Assembly (NCBI RefSeq): GCF_023283985.1
Contig: NZ_JAKIKU010000015.1
Location: forward strand, 1 to 64,000
Origin: Shewanella electrodiphila
GTDB taxonomy: Bacteria > Pseudomonadota > Gammaproteobacteria > Enterobacterales > Shewanellaceae
Reading direction: 5' to 3'
DNA length: 64,000 nucleotides
The notes under the pieces are model-generated. The model ran no database searches. It was not told where the DNA came from and saw only the letters and a list, made by a program, of their open reading frames with translations. This document shows, in pieces, positions 29,343 to 37,849 of this stretch. The first letter of the stretch is position 1, and each line of letters starts with the position of its first letter. The position numbers and the translations under genes were made by a program.

Positions 29343-29433
29343 TAACGCCTTACTAAGCTGCGCGAAATTGTTGGCTAAAATTGCGAGGAACGAAGCTAGC
29401 CAACTGTTTAGCGTCCGTTTGAGTAACTTGTTA
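29343..29433 (-). other. Integron attC site between two cassettes
   Basis: Read on the minus strand it begins TAACAAGTTACTCAAACGGAC, has the inner inverted repeat TTGGCTA / TAGCCAA, and ends GCTTAGTAAGGCGTTAAAT, so the final core GTTAAAT fits GTTRRRY. It is 91 bp long. The stop codon of the upstream cassette gene is the TAA of R''. Confidence 0.8.
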
Positions 29434-29811
29434 GTTGCCTTTTGCAAACTGCCAAAAGTCTCTGTTTGCATATAAAACCCAATTTAAACTTTTTGGCACC
29501 ATATAGAAATAAAGAATTTCGGTATCGCTTTGAAAAGAATTAAAGTTAGCCCAGTTTAAATCTAGCTGTTCAGTTAACCTTTTAGTTAAACCTGAATCTT
29601 TGTATATCCGTTCGAAAGACTCAAAGACAAACACTGTATCGTTATTTTGATACTCTAATAGGTTTGAGAAAACCTGATTAAATTGATCTTCAGATAACCA
29701 AGGCTTCAATTCTGAATTGGAGTTTTTAGTGATTTCCCAAAAATTAGAAGTAAGCTTTAATTCTTGGTCATTTTCAGTATCGATAATCGATTTCAAACCA
29801 TCAAAATTCAA
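29431..29811 (-). CDS. Hypothetical cassette protein
   Basis: 126 residues, no family recognised, acidic, with aromatic-rich stretches (EILYFYMVPKSLNWVLYANR). The start is a TTG codon, supported by a strong AGGAG six bases upstream. The stop codon lies in the attC site, the usual arrangement for an integron cassette. The cassette would begin at the GTTAG about 16 bp upstream of the Shine-Dalgarno. Confidence 0.7.
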   Translation of the reverse strand: MNFDGLKSIIDTENDQELKLTSNFWEITKNSNSELKPWLSEDQFNQVFSNLLEYQNNDTVFVFESFERIYKDSGLTKRLTEQLDLNWANFNSFQSDTEILYFYMVPKSLNWVLYANRDFWQFAKGN

Positions 29812-29844
29812 CTGTGACTCCTAAGCCAACTAACATTTGTATAG

Positions 29845-29882
29845 TGCGCATGCGCGTTTATTTGGCAAAGCGCGCATGCACA
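29845..29882. repeat. GC-rich inverted repeat beside the cassette array
   Basis: Arms TGCGCATGCGCG and CGCGCATGCACA can form a 12-bp stem with one G-T pair around a 14-base loop. It lies just outside the upstream end of the cassette array, in otherwise AT-rich DNA. Function unknown. Confidence 0.55.
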
Positions 29883-30172
29883 TTTAATAAACCTATTATT
29901 TAAGCCTTACTAAAGTAAAGCTATTGATTTATAAGCACTCTACCAGAGTGGTATTGGATAAACGAGCACAAATATGTGCAAAGTGAGCATTGAAATTGAT
30001 GCCTTATCAGAAGTAATCAGCAGTAGTCACTTATCGATTAGAAAAAGTTGGTCTACTGGCTGTTACTTATCTTTACTACCTATCATTTGAAACACGTTTT
30101 GGGGCATAAACGAGTTACCCGTTTATGTGTTGCACTTCATCTATATTGGCTCAATTACTTAAGACCATCACT

Positions 30173-30650
30173 TCAATCTAATCCATTGCCTGCCGCAGGC
30201 TATCGTGCAAGCACGACTGTGACACGCTGCAAGTTCATCCCTGAAAGCTCGGCCATGACGTCCATGTCATGGACGGTCACAGCCGTGCTTACACCCGAAT
30301 TTTCATCTCTTCGATTTAACTGTATTCATGACAATTTAAAGAGCTAAAAAGCTCAAGTTTTATAGGTGTTTCGATCTTCTAAGAATGCACAATTTGAATT
30401 GAGGTAAGCAAGAAAATTACGTGAGTCCAGACATGGATGTCTGGCTAGCTTTCAAGGGGAAGGGACGCCCCATCGTAAGCGTTAGTGATTTTTGTAGCTT
30501 GCCGAAGCGGACTCAAAATGAAGTTAAAAGCTGGATGATTCTCCGTTGGAAATTTTGCTGTTTAAATTTCGCCGGAGCTGCGGGGTGTTCTAAGAGGGAG
30601 TCGCAGTTCACTCCCTTTTAGTCTGGTGTGGGCGAAGCGCCACGACTTTG
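30173..30650 (+). repeat. Structured intergenic repeat, copy A (with TwoAYGGAY-like hairpins)
   Basis: About 480 bp without a convincing gene. Blocks shared with copy B: the start TCAATCTAATCCATT, CTCTTCGATTTAACTGTATT, CAATTTGAATTGAGG, ACGTGAG, and the end TCTGGTGTGGGCGAAGCG. Between them are hairpins whose stems differ from copy B but stay paired. Hairpin 1 (30427-30444) is CCAGAC-ATGGAT-GTCTGG, an AYGGAY loop. Hairpin 2 has GGGG / CCCC stems with a degenerate loop. A long hairpin CTCCG...CGGAG encloses GAAATTT / AAATTTC, and another pairs AGGGAGT / ACTCCCT. The 30000-30880 stretch holds nothing else I can support. Confidence 0.75.
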
Positions 30651-30883
30651 ATTTAGACGTTGACCTAGACTTTGATTTAGATGTTTATTCGAATCTAGAA
30701 ATCAGTAGCTAACGAAAGCTGCTAACAAGTATTGAGGCAAAAACGTGTTTCAAGTAGACCGAGTGAATGTCTAAAAATTTCACCGAATTACTACCTTTAG
30801 CAACTAAACCTCTACTACGTTCTCCCATGATAGTGATAAAATCTCTGCATCAGAATTATCCAGAAACTAGGTATTTATAAACA

Positions 30884-31222
30884 ATGTTTATCCATCATGT
30901 TAACGACATCGACTGGCTAGTGATTACAGCTTTTGAAGAACTGAAAACGATGTTTATCGAGGAGGCTGGTGCTATCCCATCTTGCTTCTCTAGCGCCAGT
31001 GAATTGAGCCTAATTGATCAAGCCAAGCGCACTTATGGATATTTGCCTACACTCAGCGGCGTAATCACCGATACTGGTACATTTCAAAGTCAGGATAACG
31101 AAGAAGATTTAAGCCCACAGCTTGCCTGCCTAGTTGAGGGACGTGGTCGGGTGTTTATCTATCATGACGGTTTTGTGGCATTTGTGGATGACGAACAAAC
31201 CTTTATAACCCGAATGGACTGA
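30884..31222 (+). CDS. Conserved-looking hypothetical protein between two repeat copies
   Basis: 112 residues, soluble and acidic, no family recognised. It contains an N-terminal helical stretch (WLVITAFEELKTMFIEEAG) and a C-terminal beta-rich part (GRGRVFIYHDGFVAFVDD). No signal peptide or membrane segment. The start is ATG with a weak upstream AGG. It stands alone, flanked on both sides by copies of the structured repeat. Codon use looks normal for the window. Confidence 0.65.
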   Translation: MFIHHVNDIDWLVITAFEELKTMFIEEAGAIPSCFSSASELSLIDQAKRTYGYLPTLSGVITDTGTFQSQDNEEDLSPQLACLVEGRGRVFIYHDGFVAFVDDEQTFITRMD

Positions 31223-31334
31223 AATTATTCAATAAGCTGAAACTCGCATCCCTAGCAAGAAAAAGAGTAAAAGCGAGTTACAACCTCTAACTTTATACTT
31301 CATTTATTTTAGCTTTATTACAGAAAGGCATGGC

Positions 31335-31743
31335 TCAATCTAATCCATTACCTGCCGCAGCGTTTTATGCAGATACATCCATATTTTCGAGGGTATTAAC
31401 GCATCTACGCTGGGATTAGTGTCTCTTCGATTTAACTGTATTCGCCACTAATAGACACAGAACAAAACCTTTCAGAATCAATTTGAATTGAGGTCATCGA
31501 GAAAAGGACGTGAGCTTGGCATGGATGCCAAGTTAGCTTTCGTTAGGCCACGGACGGCCTATCGGAAGCGTTAGGCCTTTTCGGCAACGGCCGAAGCAGG
31601 CACACATGAAGTTTGAAGCTGGATCGAACCCCATCGAAAATTATGCGTTTTTCAGCATTTTTCGTCTGGGGCGCTGAGGGTTTCCAAAGGGGCGCAAGCG
31701 CTTTGCCCCTTTGGTCTGGTGTGGGCGAAGCGCCACGACTTTG
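31335..31743 (+). repeat. Structured intergenic repeat, copy B
   Basis: About 410 bp, same block order and orientation as copy A. Beyond the two AYGGAY hairpins it has TTCGGC / GCCGAA; a long arm CCCC..CGAAAA..ATGC pairing GCAT..TTTTCG..GGGG near 31630-31675; CCAAAGGGGC / GCCCCTTTGG (31684-31713); and the small GGCG-AAG-CGCC hairpin kept identical in both copies. Nothing coding is evident here. Confidence 0.75.
31505..31566 (+). ncRNA. TwoAYGGAY-like RNA motif
   Basis: Two adjacent hairpins, CTTGGC-ATGGAT-GCCAAG (31515-31532) and TAGGCC-ACGGAC-GGCCTA (about 31544-31561), each have a terminal loop of the form AYGGAY. That is the definition of the TwoAYGGAY candidate RNA reported from gammaproteobacteria and Clostridia by comparative genomics; its function is unknown. 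Copy A at 30427-30460 keeps the first loop exactly and a degenerate second. The assignment rests on the motif shape; a covariance-model search would settle it. Confidence 0.7.
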
Positions 31744-31837
31744 GTTTGTTCAAATAGCAGTCAAGGAATAAGGCAAAGCTTATTCCAAATGCCAACCGCT
31801 ATTTAATCAAATAGTTAATAACCAAGCCCATCAACAA

Positions 31838-31870
31838 AAAAGCCGCTGAACATTGCTGTTTAGCGGCTTT
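31838..31870 (-). terminator. Terminator of the fumarate reductase operon
   Basis: AAAGCCGCTGAACA and TGTTTAGCGGCTTT form a long stem with loop TTGC; on the minus strand it ends in a T-tract, 19 bp after the frdB stop codon. Confidence 0.88.
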
Positions 31871-31888
31871 AAAATGTTTAGCTGTTAA

Positions 31889-32626
31889 TTAACAGCTAAC
31901 AATCGTTTGCGCCATTTTACGGCGTAGGTAAGCAATTTGCTGCATATGCGGTAAATCTTTCGGGCACGCATCCTGACAACCTAGTAAGGTCATACAACCA
32001 AACACGCCATCTTGATTACCAATGACATGATAGAAATCTTCAGCGCTACGGGTATCACGGCTGTCCATTTCAAAGCGGGCGATTTTCATCATACCAACCG
32101 CGCCAACAAAGCTGTCTTTCATTTGCTTAGTTGCACAAGCAGATACACAGACCCCGCACTCAACACAACGTTCTAACTCATACAGTTTAGCTGCTTCAGC
32201 AGGATCCATTGGAGACTCTAAGCGATGGATATCAATATCATTCGCATCAGGTTGTAGCCACAACTGTAAACGCTCAGCAAGCTCGCGCATAAACTTGCCA
32301 GTGTTAACCGATAAGTCGCCAATCAGCTCAAAACCTGGCAATGGCATCAGCTTAATTTTTCCATCAGGGAAATTAGCCGTTAGCGTGCGACAAGCCAAGG
32401 TGGGTTTGCCATTAATCACCATAGCACAACTGCCACAAATACCCGCACGACAAACAAAATCAAATTGCAACGATGGATCTTGCTGCTCACGTAACAAGTT
32501 CAATGCAATAAACACCGTCATGCCTGGGGCTTCGGTGATCTCGTAAGTCACCATTTTTGGTTTGTCGTTTGGATCTTGCGGATCATAACGAAAAATTTCA
32601 AAACTAATCGTACGTGGGCTAGTCAT
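31889..32626 (-). CDS. frdB: Fumarate reductase iron-sulfur subunit
   Basis: 245 residues. The [2Fe-2S] ligands are in CRAGICGSC with the fourth Cys in PTLAC. The two C-terminal clusters are bound by CVECGVCVSAC and the CMTLLGCQDACP region. It passes electrons from the diheme membrane subunit to the flavoprotein. Its start overlaps the frdA stop by one base (TAATG). The order C-A-B and the fused membrane subunit fit the Wolinella-type quinol:fumarate reductase, not the E. coli FrdABCD form. Confidence 0.95.
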   Translation of the reverse strand: MTSPRTISFEIFRYDPQDPNDKPKMVTYEITEAPGMTVFIALNLLREQQDPSLQFDFVCRAGICGSCAMVINGKPTLACRTLTANFPDGKIKLMPLPGFELIGDLSVNTGKFMRELAERLQLWLQPDANDIDIHRLESPMDPAEAAKLYELERCVECGVCVSACATKQMKDSFVGAVGMMKIARFEMDSRDTRSAEDFYHVIGNQDGVFGCMTLLGCQDACPKDLPHMQQIAYLRRKMAQTIVSC

Positions 32627-34614
32627 TACTTCTCTCCCGACACAGCAATCGTGTCACTTAATCTTTCATTACGAGGACGTAATGTTTCAGGTAAATCAAA
32701 TGGCATAATGGCCGCTTGTTTATCATAACGATCTGCGTCATCACCCAGCTCTGCAAGGATGTCAGCGATTTGAGTTTCACGTTTTGCAGTATCAGGGTGC
32801 GCTACGGCATTATCATTACCGTAACCACGATAACCTGGTGGTAATTCCATTTTCATCACATCAAGCTGCTCGTAACTTAACGTCGGCTCCAATGCATTTT
32901 CATTAGGCCAAGTGGATAGCGTTCGGTTAAGCCACTCTTTGTCGTTACGTTGTGGGTAATCTTCACGGGCATGGGCACCGCGGCTTTCTGTACGCGCGTT
33001 AGCGCCACAGGCAACGGTTAAAGCAACACGTAACATACGCGGTACGCGCAATGCTTCCACTAGCTCAGGGTTGGCATGACGTTTCTTACACTTAAGGCCG
33101 ATATTCTTGCTGCGCTGCAGTAAGTCCTTTAACTCGGTAATGGCTTTTTCTAGCTCAATACCATTACGGAAAATGCCTACGTAATCCATCATAATGCGTT
33201 GCATGGCAAGCTTAATTTCAAACACATTTTCAGTGCCGTCGCCTACGAGTAAGTCATCAATTTCAGCTTGTAACTTGCTCATGCTGTTATCAATCACTTG
33301 AGTGTTTATTTCAAGCGTATTTTTCTCACAATAATCGGCCACATATTTTCCGATAATCATGCCACCCACAACGGTTTCAGCCAGTGAATTACCACCTAAG
33401 CGGTTAAAACCGTGCATATCCCAACAGGCTGCTTCACCGACACTGAATAAGCCTGCCAGTTGCGGGCTTTCACCAGTTGCATTAGTGCGGATACCACCCA
33501 TAGAATAATGCTGTGTTGGCCTAACTGGGATCCAATCTTTTGCAGGATCAATCCCTAAGAAGTTTTCACAAATCTCTTTCACTTCACGTAAGTTGGTTTC
33601 AACGTGTTTGCGGCCAAGCAAAGTAATATCGAGCCATAAATGTGGCCCATAAGGGCTATCAACCCCTTTGCCTTTTCGCATATGTTCGGTCATGCGACGA
33701 GAAACCACATCACGTGATGCGAGTTCTTTCTTTTCAGGTTCATAATCTGGCATAAAGCGATGACCATCTTTGTCACGCAACAAGCCACCATCACCACGAC
33801 AGCCCTCTGTGGTTAAAATCCCCACAGGCACAATCGCTGTTGGATGGAACTGCACCGCTTCCATGTTCCCTAACGTCGCAACGCCGGTATCCAATGCCAA
33901 TGCTTGGCCGATACCTTCACAGATAATTGCGTTAGTAGACACTTCATAAATACGGCCATAGCCGCCCGTAGCAATCGTGGTCGATTTACCAATATAGGCA
34001 CGTAGCTCACCCGTCACTAAACAGCGTGCAATCACACCGTGACAGCGTTTGCCATCATGGATAAGCGATAGTGCTTCAATGCGCTCATGAACAGGAATGT
34101 CCATTTCAATGGCTTTGTTATCAACGGCATATAACAGTGAATGTCCGGTGCCATCAGCGGTATAACAGGTACGCCACTTTTTAGTGCCGCCAAAATCACG
34201 TGCATTGATTAAACCATGGGCTTTTTCAGCTTCAGTAATGGTCACCTTTTCAGCATTCACCACCACTTGGCGATCGCCCGCGGTAATACGCGACCAAGGT
34301 ACGCCCCAATTAGCCAGTTCACGCACAGCTTTGGGCGCACAATGAGCAAACATGCGCGCTACGTCTTGATCGCAGCCCCAGTCAGACCCTTTTACGGTAT
34401 CTTGGAAATGAACATCTTCATCGTCGCCCATCCCTTTAACCGTATTGCCAAGGCTGGCTTGCATGCCACCTTGTGCTGCAGCTGAGTGAGAACGCTTCGC
34501 AGGAATTAGCGATAGCACGACTGTGTCTAAACCACGCTCTTTTGAAGCAATAGCCACACGTAAACCAGCAAGGCCTGCGCCGACGACTAATGAGTCTGTA
34601 TATATAATTTTCAC
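32626..34614 (-). CDS. frdA: Fumarate reductase flavoprotein subunit
   Basis: 662 residues; reduces fumarate to succinate on the cytoplasmic side. N-terminal FAD-binding VVGAGLAGLRVAIAS, the flavin-linking His in SHSAAAQGG, the HPTAI substrate loop in MEAVQFHPTA, the TEGCRGDGG segment and the active-site region SRDVVSRRMTEH all fit the SdhA/FrdA family. The length matches the epsilonproteobacterial type. Fumarate reduction and succinate oxidation cannot be separated by sequence alone, but the FNR-like site upstream of the operon favours anaerobic fumarate reduction. Confidence 0.95.
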   Translation of the reverse strand: MKIIYTDSLVVGAGLAGLRVAIASKERGLDTVVLSLIPAKRSHSAAAQGGMQASLGNTVKGMGDDEDVHFQDTVKGSDWGCDQDVARMFAHCAPKAVRELANWGVPWSRITAGDRQVVVNAEKVTITEAEKAHGLINARDFGGTKKWRTCYTADGTGHSLLYAVDNKAIEMDIPVHERIEALSLIHDGKRCHGVIARCLVTGELRAYIGKSTTIATGGYGRIYEVSTNAIICEGIGQALALDTGVATLGNMEAVQFHPTAIVPVGILTTEGCRGDGGLLRDKDGHRFMPDYEPEKKELASRDVVSRRMTEHMRKGKGVDSPYGPHLWLDITLLGRKHVETNLREVKEICENFLGIDPAKDWIPVRPTQHYSMGGIRTNATGESPQLAGLFSVGEAACWDMHGFNRLGGNSLAETVVGGMIIGKYVADYCEKNTLEINTQVIDNSMSKLQAEIDDLLVGDGTENVFEIKLAMQRIMMDYVGIFRNGIELEKAITELKDLLQRSKNIGLKCKKRHANPELVEALRVPRMLRVALTVACGANARTESRGAHAREDYPQRNDKEWLNRTLSTWPNENALEPTLSYEQLDVMKMELPPGYRGYGNDNAVAHPDTAKRETQIADILAELGDDADRYDKQAAIMPFDLPETLRPRNERLSDTIAVSGEK

Positions 34615-34683
34615 GGATACTCCTTAAATACGTTATGAGCCATGAATGCAATGCACTCTGGTTCATCTACAACTCGTTAGTCT

Positions 34684-35433
34684 TTAGCTCGGCACAAATG
34701 GAGTCACAGGTAACTCCAATGATTGACCGATAAAAATATAAGTAAGCAAACTAGCGATACCAATAATCATCAAGTACACCACCATTACTTTGGCAAGCTT
34801 TAATGCCGCCATGCGTTTAGTGGTAATGCCCCATTTAATGGCAACGCGATACAAACCAAACATGGCATGAATGACCACTGCAGGAAGCAGCAATACATAA
34901 AGCATCCACACATCTTGGTGATAAACCCGCTCAGCGGATAAATGCGGTCCGATTTCAGGGTTGGTGATCATGTCAAATAAGTGCACTGGCGCGAGGAAGA
35001 ATAAAAGAAAGCCAGTGATCAACTGCCAAAACCAAATTTTAGTATCTTGGTGAGGCATAATCGTCATTTGGCTGCGCAGTGCTCGCCATTGTTGAATTTG
35101 GGCAGGGAATCGTCTTAATGCAAACAGAGCATGCACTAATACGACGATTAACATAAATGCCGAGACGAATTTAGTCGTTACAGGAAAACCTTGTCCGTTG
35201 TCACTGAACATACTGCCTTCAAGAAAATGCGCCACATGATAAAAGGCATCTTTGCTGATCAAAATGCTCGATTCAAAATGCAAATGCATAATAATGAAAA
35301 AGCCTAACAACAACCCGGTAGCACTTTGTAATTTATCGGCTCTGGCTGCCCAAATCGGGTTCAAATACCCTTTTGACGAGACGTCATGAATCTTTTGTGT
35401 TTGAGTTTGCGATGAAGCAGTCATAGTTTCCAT
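34684..35433 (-). CDS. frdC: Fumarate reductase cytochrome b subunit (single-polypeptide, diheme type)
   Basis: About 249 residues with five membrane segments (for example FIIMHLHFESSILI, FLLFFLAPVHLFDMI and VVYLMIIGIASLLTYIFIG). Histidines in MHLHFE, VAHFLEG, APVHLF and IHAMFG are candidate axial ligands of two b hemes. It oxidises menaquinol and is the first gene of the operon, 69 bp before frdA. The start is uncertain: ATG codons at 35433 and 35424 and a GTG at 35448 are in frame; 35433 was chosen. Confidence 0.9.
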   Translation of the reverse strand: METMTASSQTQTQKIHDVSSKGYLNPIWAARADKLQSATGLLLGFFIIMHLHFESSILISKDAFYHVAHFLEGSMFSDNGQGFPVTTKFVSAFMLIVVLVHALFALRRFPAQIQQWRALRSQMTIMPHQDTKIWFWQLITGFLLFFLAPVHLFDMITNPEIGPHLSAERVYHQDVWMLYVLLLPAVVIHAMFGLYRVAIKWGITTKRMAALKLAKVMVVYLMIIGIASLLTYIFIGQSLELPVTPFVPS

Positions 35434-35508
35434 GCCTGTTAATGACACATTTCTGGTAAATTTAGCTTATCAGCTATCCCTATTTCTCCTTGGCCATAAA
35501 AATTAAAT

Positions 35509-35524
35509 CGTGATCAAGCTCACT
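35509..35524. promoter_or_regulatory. CRP-like site upstream of frdC
   Basis: CGTGATCAAGCTCACT is a good match to TGTGA-N6-TCACA, 76 bp upstream of frdC. Shewanella uses CRP as a main activator of anaerobic respiration genes, which makes the site plausible. Confidence 0.55.
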
Positions 35525-35547
35525 TACCATTGATCGTCTTTTAGAAC

Positions 35548-35561
35548 TTGATCACAATCAC
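35548..35561. promoter_or_regulatory. FNR/EtrA-like site upstream of frdC
   Basis: TTGATCACAATCAC matches TTGAT-N4-ATCAA except at the last bases, 115 bp upstream of frdC. It could also be read by CRP. The rest of 35449-35807 is AT-rich control region for the divergent frdC and prmA genes. Confidence 0.55.
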
Positions 35562-35807
35562 AAATTGTTCAAATTTAAGAACTCAAAATTTTGCTTATCT
35601 TTCATTAATTTATAGTGACATTCAAACAAAAGTGCGAGTTACACTGATTTCGTTATGAATATTAATAGGTTAATCATTAACCAGTCGTTAAAAGTGCTAA
35701 AACAAGCCTTTCGATGCAAATATGTAATATTTCACTATCAAATGCTGCTGTTTTAGCCTTCAAGCAGGTACAATACGCGATTAAATTATTCTCATAGGAA
35801 AAACTCC

Positions 35808-36689
35808 ATGCCTTGGATTCAACTTCGCATTAGCACTAACAGCGACCACGCCGACGCACTCGGTGATCTTTTAATGGAGCAAGGTTCTGTATCAATTACC
35901 TATGAAGATGGTAAAGACACCCCTATTTTTGAGCCTAAGTTAGGTGAAACGCCACTTTGGCAAGACACCATAGTGATTGCATTATTTGATGCGGGCACTG
36001 ACTTAAGTCCAACAGTGAGTTTTTTAGAAACTCTGCCTTATTTAGGTAAAGGGTTTAAACATAAAATTGAACAAATTGAAGACAAAGACTGGGTTCGCGA
36101 ATGGATGGATAGCTTTCACCCAATTAAATTCGGCCAACGCTTATGGATATGTCCAAGCTGGCGCGACATTCCTGAGCCAGAGGCAGTCAACGTCATTCTT
36201 GATCCTGGTTTAGCTTTCGGTACAGGCACCCATGCAACAACGGCGTTATGCCTTGAATGGTTAGACGGTTTAGATCTTTCAGATAAAGAAGTCATCGACT
36301 TTGGTTGTGGTTCGGGCATTTTAGCCATCGCCGCCCTTAAACTTGGCGCGAAAACCGTAACGGGTGTTGATATTGACTACCAAGCAATTGATGCATCGAC
36401 TGCCAACGCTGAACGTAACGGCGTTGCAGATAAGCTTGCTTTATACTTACCAGAAAACCAACCAGAGAATCTGCAAGCCGATATCTTGGTGGCTAACATC
36501 CTTGCTGGCCCACTTCGCGAGTTAGCACCACTGATTGCAGAAAAAGTGAAAACTGGCGGAAAATTAGCTTTATCAGGCCTCTTAGAAGAACAAGCAGAAG
36601 AAATCTCACAGTTTTATAGCCAATGGTTCATCATGGATGAAGCGGCTCACAAAGAAGACTGGAGTCGCTTGACAGGTACCCGCAAATAA
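35808..36689 (+). CDS. prmA: Ribosomal protein L11 methyltransferase
   Basis: 293 residues, the family's usual length. An N-terminal L11-recognition domain (MPWIQLRIS..., about 1-60) precedes the Rossmann methyltransferase domain with VILDPGLAFGTGTHATT and the S-adenosylmethionine loop DFGCGSGILAIAA, then DILVANILAGPL. It trimethylates ribosomal protein L11. It lies upstream of dusB-fis as in many gammaproteobacteria; the 170-bp gap contains the separate dusB promoter. Confidence 0.97.
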   Translation: MPWIQLRISTNSDHADALGDLLMEQGSVSITYEDGKDTPIFEPKLGETPLWQDTIVIALFDAGTDLSPTVSFLETLPYLGKGFKHKIEQIEDKDWVREWMDSFHPIKFGQRLWICPSWRDIPEPEAVNVILDPGLAFGTGTHATTALCLEWLDGLDLSDKEVIDFGCGSGILAIAALKLGAKTVTGVDIDYQAIDASTANAERNGVADKLALYLPENQPENLQADILVANILAGPLRELAPLIAEKVKTGGKLALSGLLEEQAEEISQFYSQWFIMDEAAHKEDWSRLTGTRK

Positions 36690-36800
36690 CGGTAAAGGCA
36701 GCGCATCCCTTATGGCAGCTAGATCTACGCATAAGGGAGCGATGACTACTCTCCAACTAAAAGTCAAGTAAAAAAGTTACATTTAGTTCATTTATTGACC

Positions 36801-36829
36801 TTTTCAGGAAGGCAAAAAAGGGCTAATAT
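36801..36829 (+). promoter_or_regulatory. dusB-fis promoter with GC-rich discriminator
   Basis: TAATAT (36824-36829) with TTTTCA 17 bp upstream and the discriminator AGCGCCCC directly behind. The same -10 plus GC-rich discriminator is the hallmark of the growth-rate and ppGpp controlled fis promoter in enterobacteria. Confidence 0.65.
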
Positions 36830-36862
36830 AGCGCCCCTTTGACGAGCAAGGTGAATAACGCA

Positions 36863-37831
36863 ATGCAAATTGGCCCGTATCAACTGAAGAATCAGCTGAT
36901 TGTGGCACCAATGGCAGGTGTCACCGATCGCGCTTTTAGAAACCTCTGTTTACGCTATGGCGCAGGTCTAGCGGTTTCAGAAATGCTTTCATCGAATCCT
37001 GAAGTTTGGGATACCGATAAAAGCCGCCAGCGCATGATGCATTCTGGCGAAGAAGGTATACGTTCAGTACAAATCGCAGGTGCAGATCCTGAATTAATGG
37101 CAAACGCAGCTCAGTTCAATGTTGAACAAGGTGCGCATATCATTGATATCAATATGGGTTGTCCAGCGAAAAAAGTGAATAAAAAGCTCGCAGGCTCGGC
37201 ATTAATGCAAGATCCCCAGCTAGTAAAAGAGATTTTACAAGCTGTAGTTAGTGCAGTTGATGTTCCTGTGACATTAAAAATTCGCACAGGTTGGCAACCT
37301 GAACATCGTAATGGTGTTGAAATTGCCCGCATTGCAGAAGATTGTGGTATCGCTTCGCTCGCCGTTCACGGTAGAACGAGACAATGCATGTATAAAGGCT
37401 TTGCCGAATACGACACTATTAAAGCAATAAAACAAAATGTCTCACTCCCTGTTGTTGCCAACGGAGATATCGACAGTCCAGAGAAGGCTAAGTTCGTCTT
37501 AGATTACACTGGCGCCGATGCTGTAATGGTAGGACGTGGAGCCCAAGGCAGACCGTGGATTTTTAGAGAAATCCACCACTACTTGGAAACAGGTAAAAAA
37601 TTACCGCCAGTTGAGGCGAGCGAGCAACGAGAAATCATGCTCGAACACCTTAACAAATTGTACGAATTGTACGGCGAATACAAAGGTGTCCGATTTGCCC
37701 GAAAGCATATGGGATGGTACCTAAACCAAGAAGAACAGCGACAGTTCCGTGCTGACTTTAATAGGCTTGAAACCGCTGAACAGCAATATTCCCTAGTGGA
37801 ATGTTACTTTGATGAATTAGTAAATTTTTAA
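36863..37831 (+). CDS. dusB: tRNA-dihydrouridine synthase B
   Basis: Flavin-dependent reduction of tRNA uridine to dihydrouridine; 322 residues from MQIGPYQLKN. This ATG was chosen over the in-frame TTG at 36839 because homologues begin with the same M(R/Q)IG(Q/P)YQL sequence. FMN-site PMAGVTDR, catalytic Cys in NMGCPAKK, VHGRTR and NGDID are present. It is co-transcribed with fis, 18 bp downstream. Confidence 0.96.
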   Translation: MQIGPYQLKNQLIVAPMAGVTDRAFRNLCLRYGAGLAVSEMLSSNPEVWDTDKSRQRMMHSGEEGIRSVQIAGADPELMANAAQFNVEQGAHIIDINMGCPAKKVNKKLAGSALMQDPQLVKEILQAVVSAVDVPVTLKIRTGWQPEHRNGVEIARIAEDCGIASLAVHGRTRQCMYKGFAEYDTIKAIKQNVSLPVVANGDIDSPEKAKFVLDYTGADAVMVGRGAQGRPWIFREIHHYLETGKKLPPVEASEQREIMLEHLNKLYELYGEYKGVRFARKHMGWYLNQEEQRQFRADFNRLETAEQQYSLVECYFDELVNF

Positions 37832-37849
37832 TATAAAGAGCAGAATAGA

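Noticed and set aside
29327..29471. A longer start for the DUF3644-like gene
   Set aside because: The extra 48 codons translate the attC site; the first residue with coding character is at 29327.
30048..30621. Open frames at 30048-30347 and 30421-30621
   Set aside because: They lie in repeat copy A, cross hairpin stems, lack ribosome sites and are not preserved in copy B.
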